Shown here one piece after another: positions 1 through 7,632 of a stretch of 64,000 nucleotides of DNA. Position numbers and translations under genes: made by a program. The notes beneath the pieces were generated by a model. That model was not told where the DNA came from and made no database searches. It saw only the letters and a list, made by a program, of their open reading frames with translations. The stretch comes from Spartinivicinus marinus (GTDB taxonomy: Bacteria; Pseudomonadota; Gammaproteobacteria; Pseudomonadales; Zooshikellaceae): NCBI RefSeq assembly GCF_026309355.1, contig NZ_JAPJZK010000001.1:3740501-3804500 (forward strand). Direction: 5' to 3'. Position 1 is the first letter of the stretch, and every line of letters starts with the position of its first letter.

Positions 1-22
1 GAGACAATAAAGGAGATGGCTT

Positions 23-256
23 ATGGAAATTAACCAGATGCATTTATCCAGAGAAAATAGAAAGGTTGTTGAGAGAATGAGGAAGTATATTAACTATTAC
101 AAGCTAGCCAAGGCAGATGGACGAAAGCCTGAGAGAATACAATTAGACGTTAAACAATATGAAAAGCTGAGGAAAAATTTACTAACCAAGACTAACGGCA
201 AATGTAAACCACCCTACACCCTCAACAATATACCTGTTGTACCGGTTAACCATTAA
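23..256 (+). CDS. Small phage-type protein, paralogue of two prophage genes
   Basis: This is a 77-residue basic, helical protein of unknown function. It begins MEINQM and ends with a CKPPYT motif followed by a proline-rich tail. The same architecture recurs in the protein at 8025-8255 on the other strand and in the C-terminal half of 7633-8019. It opens a tightly packed cluster with a CsrA-like gene, an excisionase-like gene and an integrase gene, the same order (mirrored) as in the prophage. An AGGAG ribosome-binding site precedes the ATG. Function is unknown; a regulatory or accessory role in the integration module is only inferred from position. Confidence 0.7.
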   Translation: MEINQMHLSRENRKVVERMRKYINYYKLAKADGRKPERIQLDVKQYEKLRKNLLTKTNGKCKPPYTLNNIPVVPVNH

Positions 257-265
257 GGAATCACT

Positions 266-571
266 ATGCTAGCACTCACGCGAAAATACGGACAATCCAT
301 AAATATTGGTAACGATATCAGAATTTCACTGGGTGGGTTTAATCGAAAATCGGCTCGGATCGGTGTCGTAATGTATAAACAATTAGCTATCAAAGAGGTA
401 CCTTACGAGCTTTATCAAAAATTAGATGATGACATTACGTTTTTTATTCGTCTTATTGGTGGTCAGGTGCGTTTCTATTTTGATGCACCGAGAGAGATTA
501 AAATATTACGAAGTGAGCTGGAAGCAAGGAAGAAAAAAGTTAAGCCTAAAAATTCATTAAATGTTGCTTAA
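266..571 (+). CDS. CsrA-like protein with internal insertion
   Basis: The first 20 residues, beginning MLALTRKYGQSINIG, match the first beta strand of CsrA/RsmA translational regulators. The later segment FYFDAPREIKILRSEL matches the CsrA NAPKEVxVHREEI strand and RNA-binding region. Between them lie about 45 extra residues where CsrA has a short loop, making the protein 101 residues instead of about 60. CsrA dimers bind GGA motifs in mRNA leaders; whether this version does is inference. A divergent relative is encoded at 7289-7630, also next to an excisionase and integrase. The gene overlaps the long upstream extension possible for the next gene but not its preferred start. Confidence 0.65.
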   Translation: MLALTRKYGQSINIGNDIRISLGGFNRKSARIGVVMYKQLAIKEVPYELYQKLDDDITFFIRLIGGQVRFYFDAPREIKILRSELEARKKKVKPKNSLNVA

Positions 572-581
572 GGAGAATGAA

Positions 582-776
582 ATGCAACTTAAGTGGGTTA
601 AGCTAAATAGATATTTAGAATTATCTGGTGATACACGGGATGCATTCGCCAATAAACAAAAGAAAGGTGTTTTTTTACGTGATCGTGAGTATCGAACCTG
701 TAGTGATGGGCGAGTTTGGGTAAACCTTGAGGCAGTAGAAAAGTGGGCTCAAAAAAGTGAACCTAGGAGGCACTAG
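582..776 (+). CDS. Excisionase-like DNA-binding protein
   Basis: This 64-residue basic protein has the WVKLNRYLELSGDT...REYRTCSDGRVWVNLEAVEKWA pattern, typical of small winged-helix excisionases and AlpA-like phage proteins. I chose the ATG at 582, which follows an AAGGAGAATGAA ribosome-binding site, over the upstream start at 561. Its stop codon overlaps the GTG start of the integrase, so the two are translationally coupled. Excisionases bend DNA at att sites to steer the integrase toward excision. The protein encoded at 6892-7278 contains two copies of this same domain. Confidence 0.7.
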   Translation: MQLKWVKLNRYLELSGDTRDAFANKQKKGVFLRDREYRTCSDGRVWVNLEAVEKWAQKSEPRRH

Positions 777-1942
777 TGAGTAGTAAATTGCCTGTGGGTA
801 TCAGTATTCGGCAAAATAACCGAACAGAGTCTATTCAAGTTGCCTTTTCTTATCGTGGTGTTCAGTGTCGTGAGACGCTTAGGCTTAAGCCAAATAAGGC
901 CAATATTAAGTATGCTGAATCGCTGAGGTCAGAAATCGTTAGCAAAATAAATAGAGGTTTATTTAAGTACAGTGAATATTTTCCAGAGTCACCTAAATGT
1001 AAATTATTTGGTGAACACACTCGTGAAAATATCACTGTAGCTGAATTGCTTAATGAGTATACGGCTGATTTATCCCGTACAGTTGAACCCTCAACTGAGC
1101 TTCGTTACCGTCGCTCGATAGAAGGGCAACTACTGCCGGAGTTTGGTGATATATTAGCTACTGAGCTAACGCCTAAGCGTATTCGTCAGTGGATTAAGTC
1201 AAAGGACTGTAAACGCAAGACAATTGCTAACCATCTTATTCCTTTGGTTAAAGTGCTTCGGCTGGCTGTTGTAGATGGGATTATCGCTAAGTCACCTATG
1301 GATTCTATCTCGCTTGATGATGTGGTTCATAAAGAGGCTAGGAGAAGTGACTATAAAATTGATCCATTTACACCGACTGAAATTGAAATACTGTTAAAGG
1401 CCATGGAAGGGCAGGTACACAATGCATATAAATTTGCCTTTTTTACAGGTGTTCGTACTAGCGAGCTAATTGGTTTAACTTGGAATAAGGTGGATTTGCC
1501 TAGAGGAAAAGTGCTGATTGATCAAGCTAAAGTAGAAAGGCAGATGAAGGGCACCAAAACAGGTGAAAAAGGGGAGAGGGAGATAGTTTTATTTCCTCCA
1601 GCATTGCAAGCTCTTACAGATCAACTGACGTATACAGGGGAGGGTGAATACGTTTTCCATAACCCAAGGACTAATCAATCATGGGATGATGATCAGCAAA
1701 TAAGAAAGCGGGCGTGGATGCCTGCAATTAAAAGTACAAGGCTACGGTATCGCAATCCCTATCAGACTAGACACACCTTTGCTTGCTTGATGATTGCCAG
1801 GAATGAAAATCTATTCTGGATTGCTAGCCAAATGGGGCATCAGGGTATTGAGATGATCAATAGACATTATGGCAAGTTTATTGAGGAAGCTGGAGCGCAA
1901 AGTTCTTATGAGCCTAATCATGATTGGAGAGAGTTTTGCTAA
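776..1942 (+). CDS. int: Tyrosine-recombinase phage integrase (element 1)
   Basis: A 388-residue tyrosine recombinase. It has an N-terminal arm-type DNA-binding domain (RGVQCRETLRL), a SAM-like core-binding domain around residues 95-180, and a C-terminal catalytic domain. Catalytic residues are visible in FFTGVRTSELIGL (Arg), TKTGEKG (Lys), YQTRHTF (second Arg; the usual His of HxxR is Tyr), GHQGIEM (His) and NRHYGKF (Tyr nucleophile). It starts with GTG after a TAGGAGG ribosome-binding site. It is clearly homologous to the integrase at 5632-6885 but on the opposite strand, and both point at the att site at 4740. It probably belongs to a second integrated element extending left of the window. 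Confidence 0.92.
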   Translation: MSSKLPVGISIRQNNRTESIQVAFSYRGVQCRETLRLKPNKANIKYAESLRSEIVSKINRGLFKYSEYFPESPKCKLFGEHTRENITVAELLNEYTADLSRTVEPSTELRYRRSIEGQLLPEFGDILATELTPKRIRQWIKSKDCKRKTIANHLIPLVKVLRLAVVDGIIAKSPMDSISLDDVVHKEARRSDYKIDPFTPTEIEILLKAMEGQVHNAYKFAFFTGVRTSELIGLTWNKVDLPRGKVLIDQAKVERQMKGTKTGEKGEREIVLFPPALQALTDQLTYTGEGEYVFHNPRTNQSWDDDQQIRKRAWMPAIKSTRLRYRNPYQTRHTFACLMIARNENLFWIASQMGHQGIEMINRHYGKFIEEAGAQSSYEPNHDWREFC

Positions 1943-3477
1943 TTTTTGATTTTAGGCTTTATATTGTGTACGTCTTCCAGGTGTTTCAAAACTTTATTCT
2001 CATAGTCTGTATAACCATCTAAGAATTGCTTTTCAACTTGAGAAGCATTTCGTAGGTCAATTTCTTTAAATTTTCCAGTTACTTCATCTTTCCTATTTCC
2101 TTTCATAGAAAAAAAAGCAAAATATCTTCTTGGGGATACACCACTAAAAGACCGAAAAATAACTTTATTACTATGGCTCTCAGAAGAGCAAATTATAGAG
2201 TCTGCATGAAGTTTGGAGGCTAAGCTTTTTTCATAAGGCTCCAGATAAATTACCTCTTTAATACCTGCACATACAATATGTCTTGCACAAGAATGACAAG
2301 GATAAGTTGTGCAGTATAGAGATGAGTTTTGTGCTGTTTTATTTAAGCTTCGAGAAATATGGACTATTGCAGCCATTTCAGCATGTACTGCTCTTGAAAA
2401 CTCAGTTAAATCTTTCAGTTTTGATTCTTTATATATTTTTTCTGCAATTGAATTCGATCTGTCATCATCTAACTCAAATTCTTTCTTAATTATTTTGCTG
2501 ATATCTTTTTTTATATTTTGTTTGTGTTGGTCATTGTGACAAATTTTGTTTCGGTAGTTAAAGCATCGATTGTCTTCTTGTTGGTCATGAAAATATGATG
2601 AATATAATCCTCCATTGAATTTTGGAACATCGTTAAACCCATGTGATACTATATTACCATCACTATCCATAATTGCTGCTCCAACTTGCCTAGATAAGCA
2701 TGATGAGTTTAATGATGCGCTGTAGGCTTCATGCATTCCAACTTCATCTAAAGTAGGAGTTATATTATTTTTTCCATGAACTAAGGCTAAAAAACGGTGA
2801 ATAAGATTTTCTACGACAGTATTATTGTTTGTATTATCAATTATAAAGTCGGACTTATAAATACAGTCAACAATTCGTTGGCTATATGATTCCTTTTGTA
2901 GTTTGTCTTTGTTGATTAATTTGTTAATATCATTTGAGTCTTTAATTCCAGAATCTTCTAAAGCTCTTTTTCTATCAGCCTCTGTTCTTATGATACCGAT
3001 CAAATAAAAATTGTTAGGGTATACAAGTCTTAAGAGATCAATTTCATCAGGATTTTTAATTTGGTTGATAATGTAAGCAACCCTATGTTCATTTGGATTT
3101 TTATTGTTATCTTGCCTGATTATTGCAATATTACCGATTGCTAGCTCTGCTAAAAAGTGATTTCCTTTAGTTTTTCGAAGTTGGTCACCAGCATCTTGTA
3201 GTTTATCGTAATACTCAAAACCATCTAATTTTTCAAGGTTAGCTTTACTTGGGGCGTACTGGCGAATAAGATCGCTCAGCTTTATCCTTTGGGTTTCATA
3301 CTCATGATTTTTTTGTAAAGTACGCTCTAAAGTCTCATCAGCCTCTTTAACTCCTGAGCCTATTGCACCACAGAGTGCAATAATAATTTCCTTAGAAAAT
3401 CGTTCACCTATTTGTTCGTATGGTGTTTTTGACTTTTTCTCTGTTACGATTTCTGAGCTTATTTTAGCTTGTTCCAT
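1939..3477 (-). CDS. avcD: AvcD-type anti-phage dCTP/dCMP deaminase
   Basis: A 512-residue two-domain protein. The N-terminal part is kinase-like with a P-loop GAIGSG at residues 37-42. The C-terminal part is a zinc-dependent cytidine/deoxycytidylate deaminase domain with the HAE motif at 365-367 and the PCHSC zinc ligands at 394-397. This fusion is the architecture of the AvcD/DcdV family, which deaminates dCTP and dCMP during infection and starves the phage of nucleotides. In characterised systems AvcD is held inactive by an RNA (AvcI) encoded just upstream. Here a 61-codon gene ends 36 bp before the start. The gene is AT-rich compared with the core genome and converges on the integrase with a 4-bp overlap. 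Catalytic residues look intact. Confidence 0.82.
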   Translation of the reverse strand: MEQAKISSEIVTEKKSKTPYEQIGERFSKEIIIALCGAIGSGVKEADETLERTLQKNHEYETQRIKLSDLIRQYAPSKANLEKLDGFEYYDKLQDAGDQLRKTKGNHFLAELAIGNIAIIRQDNNKNPNEHRVAYIINQIKNPDEIDLLRLVYPNNFYLIGIIRTEADRKRALEDSGIKDSNDINKLINKDKLQKESYSQRIVDCIYKSDFIIDNTNNNTVVENLIHRFLALVHGKNNITPTLDEVGMHEAYSASLNSSCLSRQVGAAIMDSDGNIVSHGFNDVPKFNGGLYSSYFHDQQEDNRCFNYRNKICHNDQHKQNIKKDISKIIKKEFELDDDRSNSIAEKIYKESKLKDLTEFSRAVHAEMAAIVHISRSLNKTAQNSSLYCTTYPCHSCARHIVCAGIKEVIYLEPYEKSLASKLHADSIICSSESHSNKVIFRSFSGVSPRRYFAFFSMKGNRKDEVTGKFKEIDLRNASQVEKQFLDGYTDYENKVLKHLEDVHNIKPKIKN

Positions 3478-3513
3478 TTATAAACCATCCATGGCTTATG
3501 GCTAAATAAGTTT

Positions 3514-3699
3514 TTACCAGTCTAACTTGTTTGCTTTATTCAGTAACGTTTGAAAAGACTCAGCATAGTTTGGGTCTTCTAGGAGTGACCCATTTTTAGT
3601 TATGGGTTCTGAAGGGATAAAGGTATCAGAATTTTGTTTTTGACTTTCAACTTCCTTTGCGACTTTTTTATTTTTGTATTTAACGAAGTCAATAATCAT
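3514..3699 (-). CDS. Small protein upstream of avcD; family repeated in prophage
   Basis: A 61-residue protein with a variable basic N-terminus and a conserved C-terminus: FIPSEPI, then KNGSLLEDP, a short amphipathic helix and a terminal KLDW. Two relatives are encoded at 18509-18676 and 18694-18870; the second shares FIPSEPI, KNGSLLEDP and KLDW exactly. The gene sits 36 bp upstream of avcD on the same strand, where the AvcI/DifV inhibitory RNA is encoded in characterised systems. Whether the RNA or the peptide matters cannot be told from sequence. A role in controlling AvcD is inference from position. Confidence 0.65.
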   Translation of the reverse strand: MIIDFVKYKNKKVAKEVESQKQNSDTFIPSEPITKNGSLLEDPNYAESFQTLLNKANKLDW

Positions 3700-3960
3700 T
3701 TCATAGCCCTCACTTACCGCCTGAAGGAATAGGCATCCTTGCTTTTGTAATCAAAATTTATACCGATGTGTACTGGAAGCATCTAACATCGGTACTTTGT
3801 ACATATCTTAGCACTGAGTTGCACTACATTGACTGTATATTGTAAAAATAACTGAACTTCATACTATCAACAAGTTTTTGTAAGGTTGGCTTTTATTTGA
3901 TCTTTTTTTTGTGTGTACATAAACTTAGTCTAGTGTTTGGTCAGTTTGTTAGAGGAGGGA
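3700..3960 (-). promoter_or_regulatory. Leader region of the avcD operon with strong hairpin
   Basis: This stretch has no convincing gene. On the minus strand, upstream of the 61-codon gene, there is a 9-bp perfect inverted repeat (3761-3769 with 3786-3794, 16-base loop) and a smaller GCCT/AGGC hairpin near 3718-3734. In known AvcID systems this position encodes the inhibitory small RNA, so it is the place to look for an AvcI-like transcript. No known RNA family can be assigned by eye. On the plus strand the region contains only the distal upstream sequence of the RRM gene. Confidence 0.35.
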
Positions 3961-4155
3961 GATGACGAAAAAATTAGAAGAAAGCTATTCTGGCTAAAAC
4001 CTGTTACTCTTGGCCTTTGACTATGTTCATTTGCGACTCCTGTCTTGATACGAACTAGCGAACATACCGCTAGCTTCTCTTATCCAAAGTCATTCAGCTG
4101 CAATACTTTGTTGTTCCATGAACCAGTCTACAATAGATATTCTCTATCAAGCAAT

Positions 4156-4200
4156 TTGTGTGGTTGGTTGCTGGTAGAGTACTTTCTATCAACACACGTT
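4156..4200 (+). promoter_or_regulatory. Conserved 5' leader hairpin of RRM gene, copy 1
   Basis: Just upstream of the RRM gene, TTTGTGTG (about 4155-4162) can pair with CAACACAC (4190-4197). The same hairpin and surrounding bases are conserved in the leader of the second RRM gene at 45582-45624, although spacer bases differ. Conservation of both arms suggests a structured untranslated leader, possibly a temperature- or protein-responsive element. That role is inference. Confidence 0.4.
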
Positions 4201-4216
4201 AAAAAGAGAGACATCT

Positions 4217-4489
4217 ATGAAAATGTACGTTGGCAACCTGTCTTATAGTGTAACAGCCGATGATTTGAAAGAAGCTTTTTCAGCTTATGGTACTGTAGCG
4301 ACTGTGGACCTTATTACTGATCGTGACTCAGGTCAGTCTAAAGGGTTTGGTTTTGTTGAAATGGAGAATAACTCTGAAGCGGATGCAGCCATCAAAGGAA
4401 TGAACGGAAGTTCTTTGCAAGGTCGTAATATCAAAGTTAATCAAGCGCAGCCTAAAACTAATAGTCGTCCTCAACGTAGAAGGTATTAA
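4217..4489 (+). CDS. RRM-domain RNA-binding protein, copy 1
   Basis: A 90-residue single RNA-recognition-motif protein. RNP2 is MYVGNLSY at residues 3-10 and RNP1 is KGFGFVEM near residues 42-49, followed by a short basic tail ending RPQRRRY. Small bacterial RRM proteins of this kind bind single-stranded RNA and are often cold-induced. The protein is identical to that encoded at 45642-45914, while the two genes differ at about ten synonymous sites. A GAGAGA ribosome-binding site precedes ATG 4217. It lies 250 bp from the left att site, so it may be the end gene of the neighbouring element or a copy of a host gene. Confidence 0.88.
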   Translation: MKMYVGNLSYSVTADDLKEAFSAYGTVATVDLITDRDSGQSKGFGFVEMENNSEADAAIKGMNGSSLQGRNIKVNQAQPKTNSRPQRRRY

Positions 4490-4616
4490 TACCTTTTAAC
4501 GTAATCCCCTGGGAGTGAAAAGCTTTAAGCTTTTTGCTTTCGGAGATAGCTCTATTCTTTTCTTGCATATAAATCCAAGCTTTTACTCTAGCTAGTTATT
4601 GGTTGAGTGTATTTCT

Positions 4617-4688
4617 CGTGTGAATTTCGTGTGAATTTGGTCCCCAAGCACACACAAAATCTCACCCGGTAAGACTTTTGGGTGAGAT
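4617..4688. repeat. Tandem repeat and hairpin flanking the distal att site
   Basis: An 11-bp tandem repeat CGTGTGAATTT occupies 4617-4627 and 4628-4638. A 9-bp perfect inverted repeat, ATCTCACCC (4659-4667) with GGGTGAGAT (4680-4688), follows. They lie 50-120 bp from the att core and could be recombinase arm sites or a terminator for the RRM gene; no T-run follows the hairpin. The region 4490-5066 otherwise holds only the att core and the promoter region of the DUF4234-like gene. Confidence 0.4.
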
Positions 4689-4739
4689 GGTAAGTGCTTG
4701 ATATTTAAAGACTTTATGAGATTTTGAGAAGTGTAAAAG

Positions 4740-4764
4740 TGGTGGAGGCGGCGGGAATTGAACC
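4740..4764 (-). repeat. Distal prophage attachment site (25-bp ssrA-end repeat)
   Basis: The 25 bases are identical to the 3' terminus of ssrA at 47113-47137, including the complement of the CCA end and T-arm. Sequence diverges immediately on both sides. This is the expected product of integrase-mediated insertion into the tmRNA 3' end. The interval between the repeats is 42.4 kb and holds a complete set of phage genes. The integrases at 776-1942 and 5632-6885 both read toward this site. Confidence 0.92.
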
Positions 4765-5066
4765 TGATGCAATAAAAATGCAAGTTGTTATTCTATAAAG
4801 TTATTTAGAGCATGACTGTAACATTTGGGTGAAATCTGGGGCAGGCAATTTCTCCTTCTTATAGCATTCAGACCTGTACTGACCTATTGAATTCATTAAA
4901 GTTTATATCAATCCCTACCCATTATAATAACAACTATAGGGCAAAAAGGTCGGTTAAATTTTGTGTTACGCGTTGATTAAATTTTAAACAGTTGTTAGTA
5001 TTTCGCTCCATCTTACTTAGCACGATAGTTCTTTCAATCTGGCTAGTTATAACCTGGAGTTCTTTT

Positions 5067-5564
5067 ATGAGTGTTGATCAAACCCCATACGCAGTTCCAA
5101 ATGCAGATTTAGAAACCAGTTCTACCAAAATTGGTGACTTCTCTCAGTTACCAAGGTTTAGTGCTTGGTGGGTGTTTTTGTTATCCGTTATTACATTTGG
5201 TATTTACTATTATATTTGGATGTATAAACGTACAGTAGTTATAAATAGAATTTGCGACAGAAAAATAGCGCCATGGTTGTCAAATACAGTAATTTCCTTA
5301 TTTATAGTAAATACCTTGCTTAGTTTTTATGTGGGTGCTGTTGGAGAGACAGTTGATCCTGCTGTGGACCTGGTGTCTCTCGTAATGACTGTTGCTGCAA
5401 CCATATTGGGGTTAGTGTGGATATATGCAATAAGGAATAGATTGCATGAAGTTGGAAATATAGCTAAAGGTAGTAAATACTGGATAGGTGGAATATTAAC
5501 CTTCTTTTTCACCTCTATTTATCTGCAATATAAAATTAACCAAGTAATCGATGATAGCCAGTAG
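5067..5564 (+). CDS. DUF4234-like membrane protein (prophage cargo)
   Basis: A 165-residue membrane protein. After a soluble, proline-containing N-terminus there are four hydrophobic segments, around residues 30-50, 68-90, 100-125 and 140-160. The FGIYYYIWMYK motif is typical of DUF4234-type proteins. I prefer ATG 5067, which follows a GGAG ribosome-binding site, to the longer form starting at 4992, whose extension looks like an artificial hydrophobic segment. It is the only gene between the distal att site and the integrase, the usual place for lysogenic-conversion cargo. Function is unknown. Confidence 0.7.
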   Translation: MSVDQTPYAVPNADLETSSTKIGDFSQLPRFSAWWVFLLSVITFGIYYYIWMYKRTVVINRICDRKIAPWLSNTVISLFIVNTLLSFYVGAVGETVDPAVDLVSLVMTVAATILGLVWIYAIRNRLHEVGNIAKGSKYWIGGILTFFFTSIYLQYKINQVIDDSQ

Positions 5565-5583
5565 TCTTAAAGCAAACTTTTCT

Positions 5584-5613
5584 AAACCCAGCTAATTATG
5601 GCTGGGTTTTTAT
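5584..5613. terminator. Bidirectional terminator between DUF4234-like gene and int
   Basis: AAACCCAGC (5584-5592) pairs with GCTGGGTTT (5601-5609), followed by a T-rich run. It separates two convergent genes. Confidence 0.8.
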
Positions 5614-5631
5614 TTATTAATATCTAAAGTG

Positions 5632-6885
5632 TTAAAATAATTTTGCTGTAACACCTGCGAACCCCTGCTTTGGCCGATACCTTTCTCCACTTTGCTCAAT
5701 AAATGCGCCATAGTGCCTGTTGAGCATTTCTATACCCCGGTGACCAAGCTGTCCAGCAAGCCAGAATAGGTTTTCATTTTGAGCAATCATAAGACAAGCA
5801 TAGCTATGCCTGGTTTGGTAAGGGTTTCTATATCGCACACCTGACCTTTTAATAGCTGGCATCCAGCCTGTCATCCTTAACTGCTTATCATTTGCCCATG
5901 GCTTATTTTGGGTAGGGTGGTGGAATACAAAGGCATCTTGGTTAAGAGTGTAGTTAGCCTGGTCCTCCAGAGCTTTGACCACAGGTTCTAACATGATCAC
6001 CTTGCGGATGCCTTTCTTGCCAGTTTTGGTGCCTTTCATAACACCATCAACTTTAGCCTGGTCTACCAGAATATAGCCTTCTCTAAAGTGTACTTTTTCC
6101 CAAGTAAGCCCAATCAGTTCGCTCGTACGCATGCCAGTAAAGAAGGCTGTTGTAAAAATATTTCTAACCTGGCCATCCATATGGGATAAGATTTGCTCAA
6201 TTTCCTGAATATTGAATGGGTCGCATTCATACTCACTCTCTCTGGCCTCCTTGACTATCTCCTGGTCAATATCGATGTCATCTAGGGGACTTCGGAGAAT
6301 GACTTTATCTGCTACTGCCTGCTTAAGTATTTGCTTAAGGGGGATTAGGTTGTTAACAATTGTTTTGCGTTTACATGACAAGCTTTTGTTATACATCCAT
6401 TCCCTTATGTGTTTTGGCTTTAGCTCCTGAACTGGCGTATCACGGAAGTAGGGCATAAGTTGACCTGTAATAGCTTTCTTGTAATTTCGAGCTGTACTTC
6501 TCTCCTTAAGCTTATCAACTTTTTGCAAGTACTCTTCCAGCAAGTCTCCTACAGTAACACTGTCATGGTATGTTTCACCGAATAGGGTGCATCGCTTTGA
6601 GTCAGGAAAGTGGTTGGAGTATTTAAATGTTCGACGCTGAATTTCGTATATTATTGACCCTCGCTTACTGTCAGCATAGGCAATATCTTTCTTGATATCG
6701 CTGGCAAAATGTTTCTTATGAGTTGGTGTTTCAATCTTAGGAATTTTTCTACAGGAAATAGTTTCGCGGCATTTGACTCCTTTGTATGAAAAATAAATCC
6801 TGCAACTGACGGTAGATTTAAGAACTCGAAGCTCCAGTCCTGATGGAACTTCGATATTTTTGATGATTTCTTCGATGTCATTCAT
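5632..6885 (-). CDS. int: Tyrosine-recombinase prophage integrase
   Basis: A 417-residue tyrosine recombinase of the same subfamily as the protein encoded at 776-1942. Its N-terminal arm-binding domain has an insertion around residues 45-70. Catalytic residues are visible in FFTGMRTSELIGL, TKTGKKG, YQTRHSY (His of HxxR replaced by Tyr), GHRGIEM and NRHYGAF. It ends about 870 bp from the distal att copy and reads toward it, as expected for the prophage's own integrase acting on the ssrA 3' end. The excisionase-like gene lies directly upstream. Confidence 0.95.
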   Translation of the reverse strand: MNDIEEIIKNIEVPSGLELRVLKSTVSCRIYFSYKGVKCRETISCRKIPKIETPTHKKHFASDIKKDIAYADSKRGSIIYEIQRRTFKYSNHFPDSKRCTLFGETYHDSVTVGDLLEEYLQKVDKLKERSTARNYKKAITGQLMPYFRDTPVQELKPKHIREWMYNKSLSCKRKTIVNNLIPLKQILKQAVADKVILRSPLDDIDIDQEIVKEARESEYECDPFNIQEIEQILSHMDGQVRNIFTTAFFTGMRTSELIGLTWEKVHFREGYILVDQAKVDGVMKGTKTGKKGIRKVIMLEPVVKALEDQANYTLNQDAFVFHHPTQNKPWANDKQLRMTGWMPAIKRSGVRYRNPYQTRHSYACLMIAQNENLFWLAGQLGHRGIEMLNRHYGAFIEQSGERYRPKQGFAGVTAKLF

Positions 6886-6891
6886 AGTAAA

Positions 6892-7278
6892 TTATCTATA
6901 TTTGTAAATACTTTTAGCTGCAAAATTATTGACTTCTTTAAGGTTTATCCAAATAACGCCATCAGCAGCTTTGCGATATTCGCAACCTTCTTTCCAAATG
7001 CCTTTACTCTTTTTGTGATAGAAGGCATTAGCAGTATCACCAGATAAGTCATAATATTTGTTTAGCTTAACCCACTGTAACATATCTTGATCTAGCCCCT
7101 GTATTTTGTGGTCAGTAAACTCATAAAGGTAGGCAAGGTTTACCCAAAAATTACCATCTGCAGCTTTCCGATATTCCCGTTCTGCTAACCATTCTCCTTT
7201 GCTTCTACGTTGATTAAACTCATTAACGCTTATGTTGAATAATTGCCGATATTTGGTAGCTCTTATCCACTTAAGCAC
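6892..7278 (-). CDS. Tandem-duplicated excisionase-like protein
   Basis: A 128-residue protein made of two copies of the domain seen singly at 582-776. Copy 1 spans about residues 2-55 (LKWIRATKYRQLFNIS...EYRKAADGNFWVNLAYLYEF). Copy 2 spans about residues 67-122 (LQWVKLNKYYDLSGDT...EYRKAADGVIWINLKEVNNF). The second copy is closer to the single-domain homologue than to its partner. Excisionases usually act as small monomers on repeated sites, so a covalent dimer is unusual. It lies 6 bp upstream of the integrase gene. DNA binding is inferred from family resemblance. Confidence 0.7.
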   Translation of the reverse strand: MLKWIRATKYRQLFNISVNEFNQRRSKGEWLAEREYRKAADGNFWVNLAYLYEFTDHKIQGLDQDMLQWVKLNKYYDLSGDTANAFYHKKSKGIWKEGCEYRKAADGVIWINLKEVNNFAAKSIYKYR

Positions 7279-7288
7279 GGTACCCTCC

Positions 7289-7630
7289 TTAACTCATTAC
7301 CCCGATGAACGACTGTCTTGAAATATTACTATTCCTCCTACAAAAGCCAGTTTCTGTCTCATCACGGACTATCTTTATATGCTCTGGTGCACTCACGCTT
7401 ATTTTTGCTTGGCGAAAAAGTTTCGATATTCCCTCCTTGTTAGGAGGGTAAGGGTAAACAGTGATTTCATGATCAAGTTTAAGGGGGTGTCCAAACTCAA
7501 CCTCTTTGATACTAATATGCCCACGGTGAATAGTGGTGAGCGTAACACCACCTACTGTCCTCGCTCTCAATATAAGTCGATAGTCACCGATCTTTATCGA
7601 CTCACCGACTCGTCGTGTTACAGTCAACAT
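7289..7630 (-). CDS. CsrA-like protein with insertion (prophage copy)
   Basis: A 113-residue protein whose start, MLTVTRRVGESIKIGDYRL, matches the CsrA signature more closely than does its relative at 266-571. ISVSAPEHIKIVRDE near residues 80-95 matches the last CsrA strand, which contributes to RNA binding. Roughly 45 residues are inserted between them, and there is a C-terminal tail. Its position between the excisionase and the small-protein genes is conserved with the left element. The likely role is post-transcriptional control by binding GGA-containing leaders, but RNA binding is inferred. Confidence 0.65.
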   Translation of the reverse strand: MLTVTRRVGESIKIGDYRLILRARTVGGVTLTTIHRGHISIKEVEFGHPLKLDHEITVYPYPPNKEGISKLFRQAKISVSAPEHIKIVRDETETGFCRRNSNISRQSFIGVMS

Positions 7631-7632
7631 AG

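Noticed and set aside
3962-3997. 11-codon frame behind AGAGGAGGGAG
   Set aside because: It is too short to support without expression evidence, despite a strong ribosome-binding site.
4740-4764. tRNA gene at the distal att site
   Set aside because: Only the 3' end sequence of tmRNA is present; no acceptor partner or anticodon arm follows.
4592-4783. Minus-strand open frame across the distal att site
   Set aside because: It runs through the ssrA-derived repeat and hairpins, and resembles no protein family.
776-6885. One of the tyrosine recombinases as an integron integrase
   Set aside because: Both have phage arm-binding N-terminal domains and lack the IntI-specific insertion.
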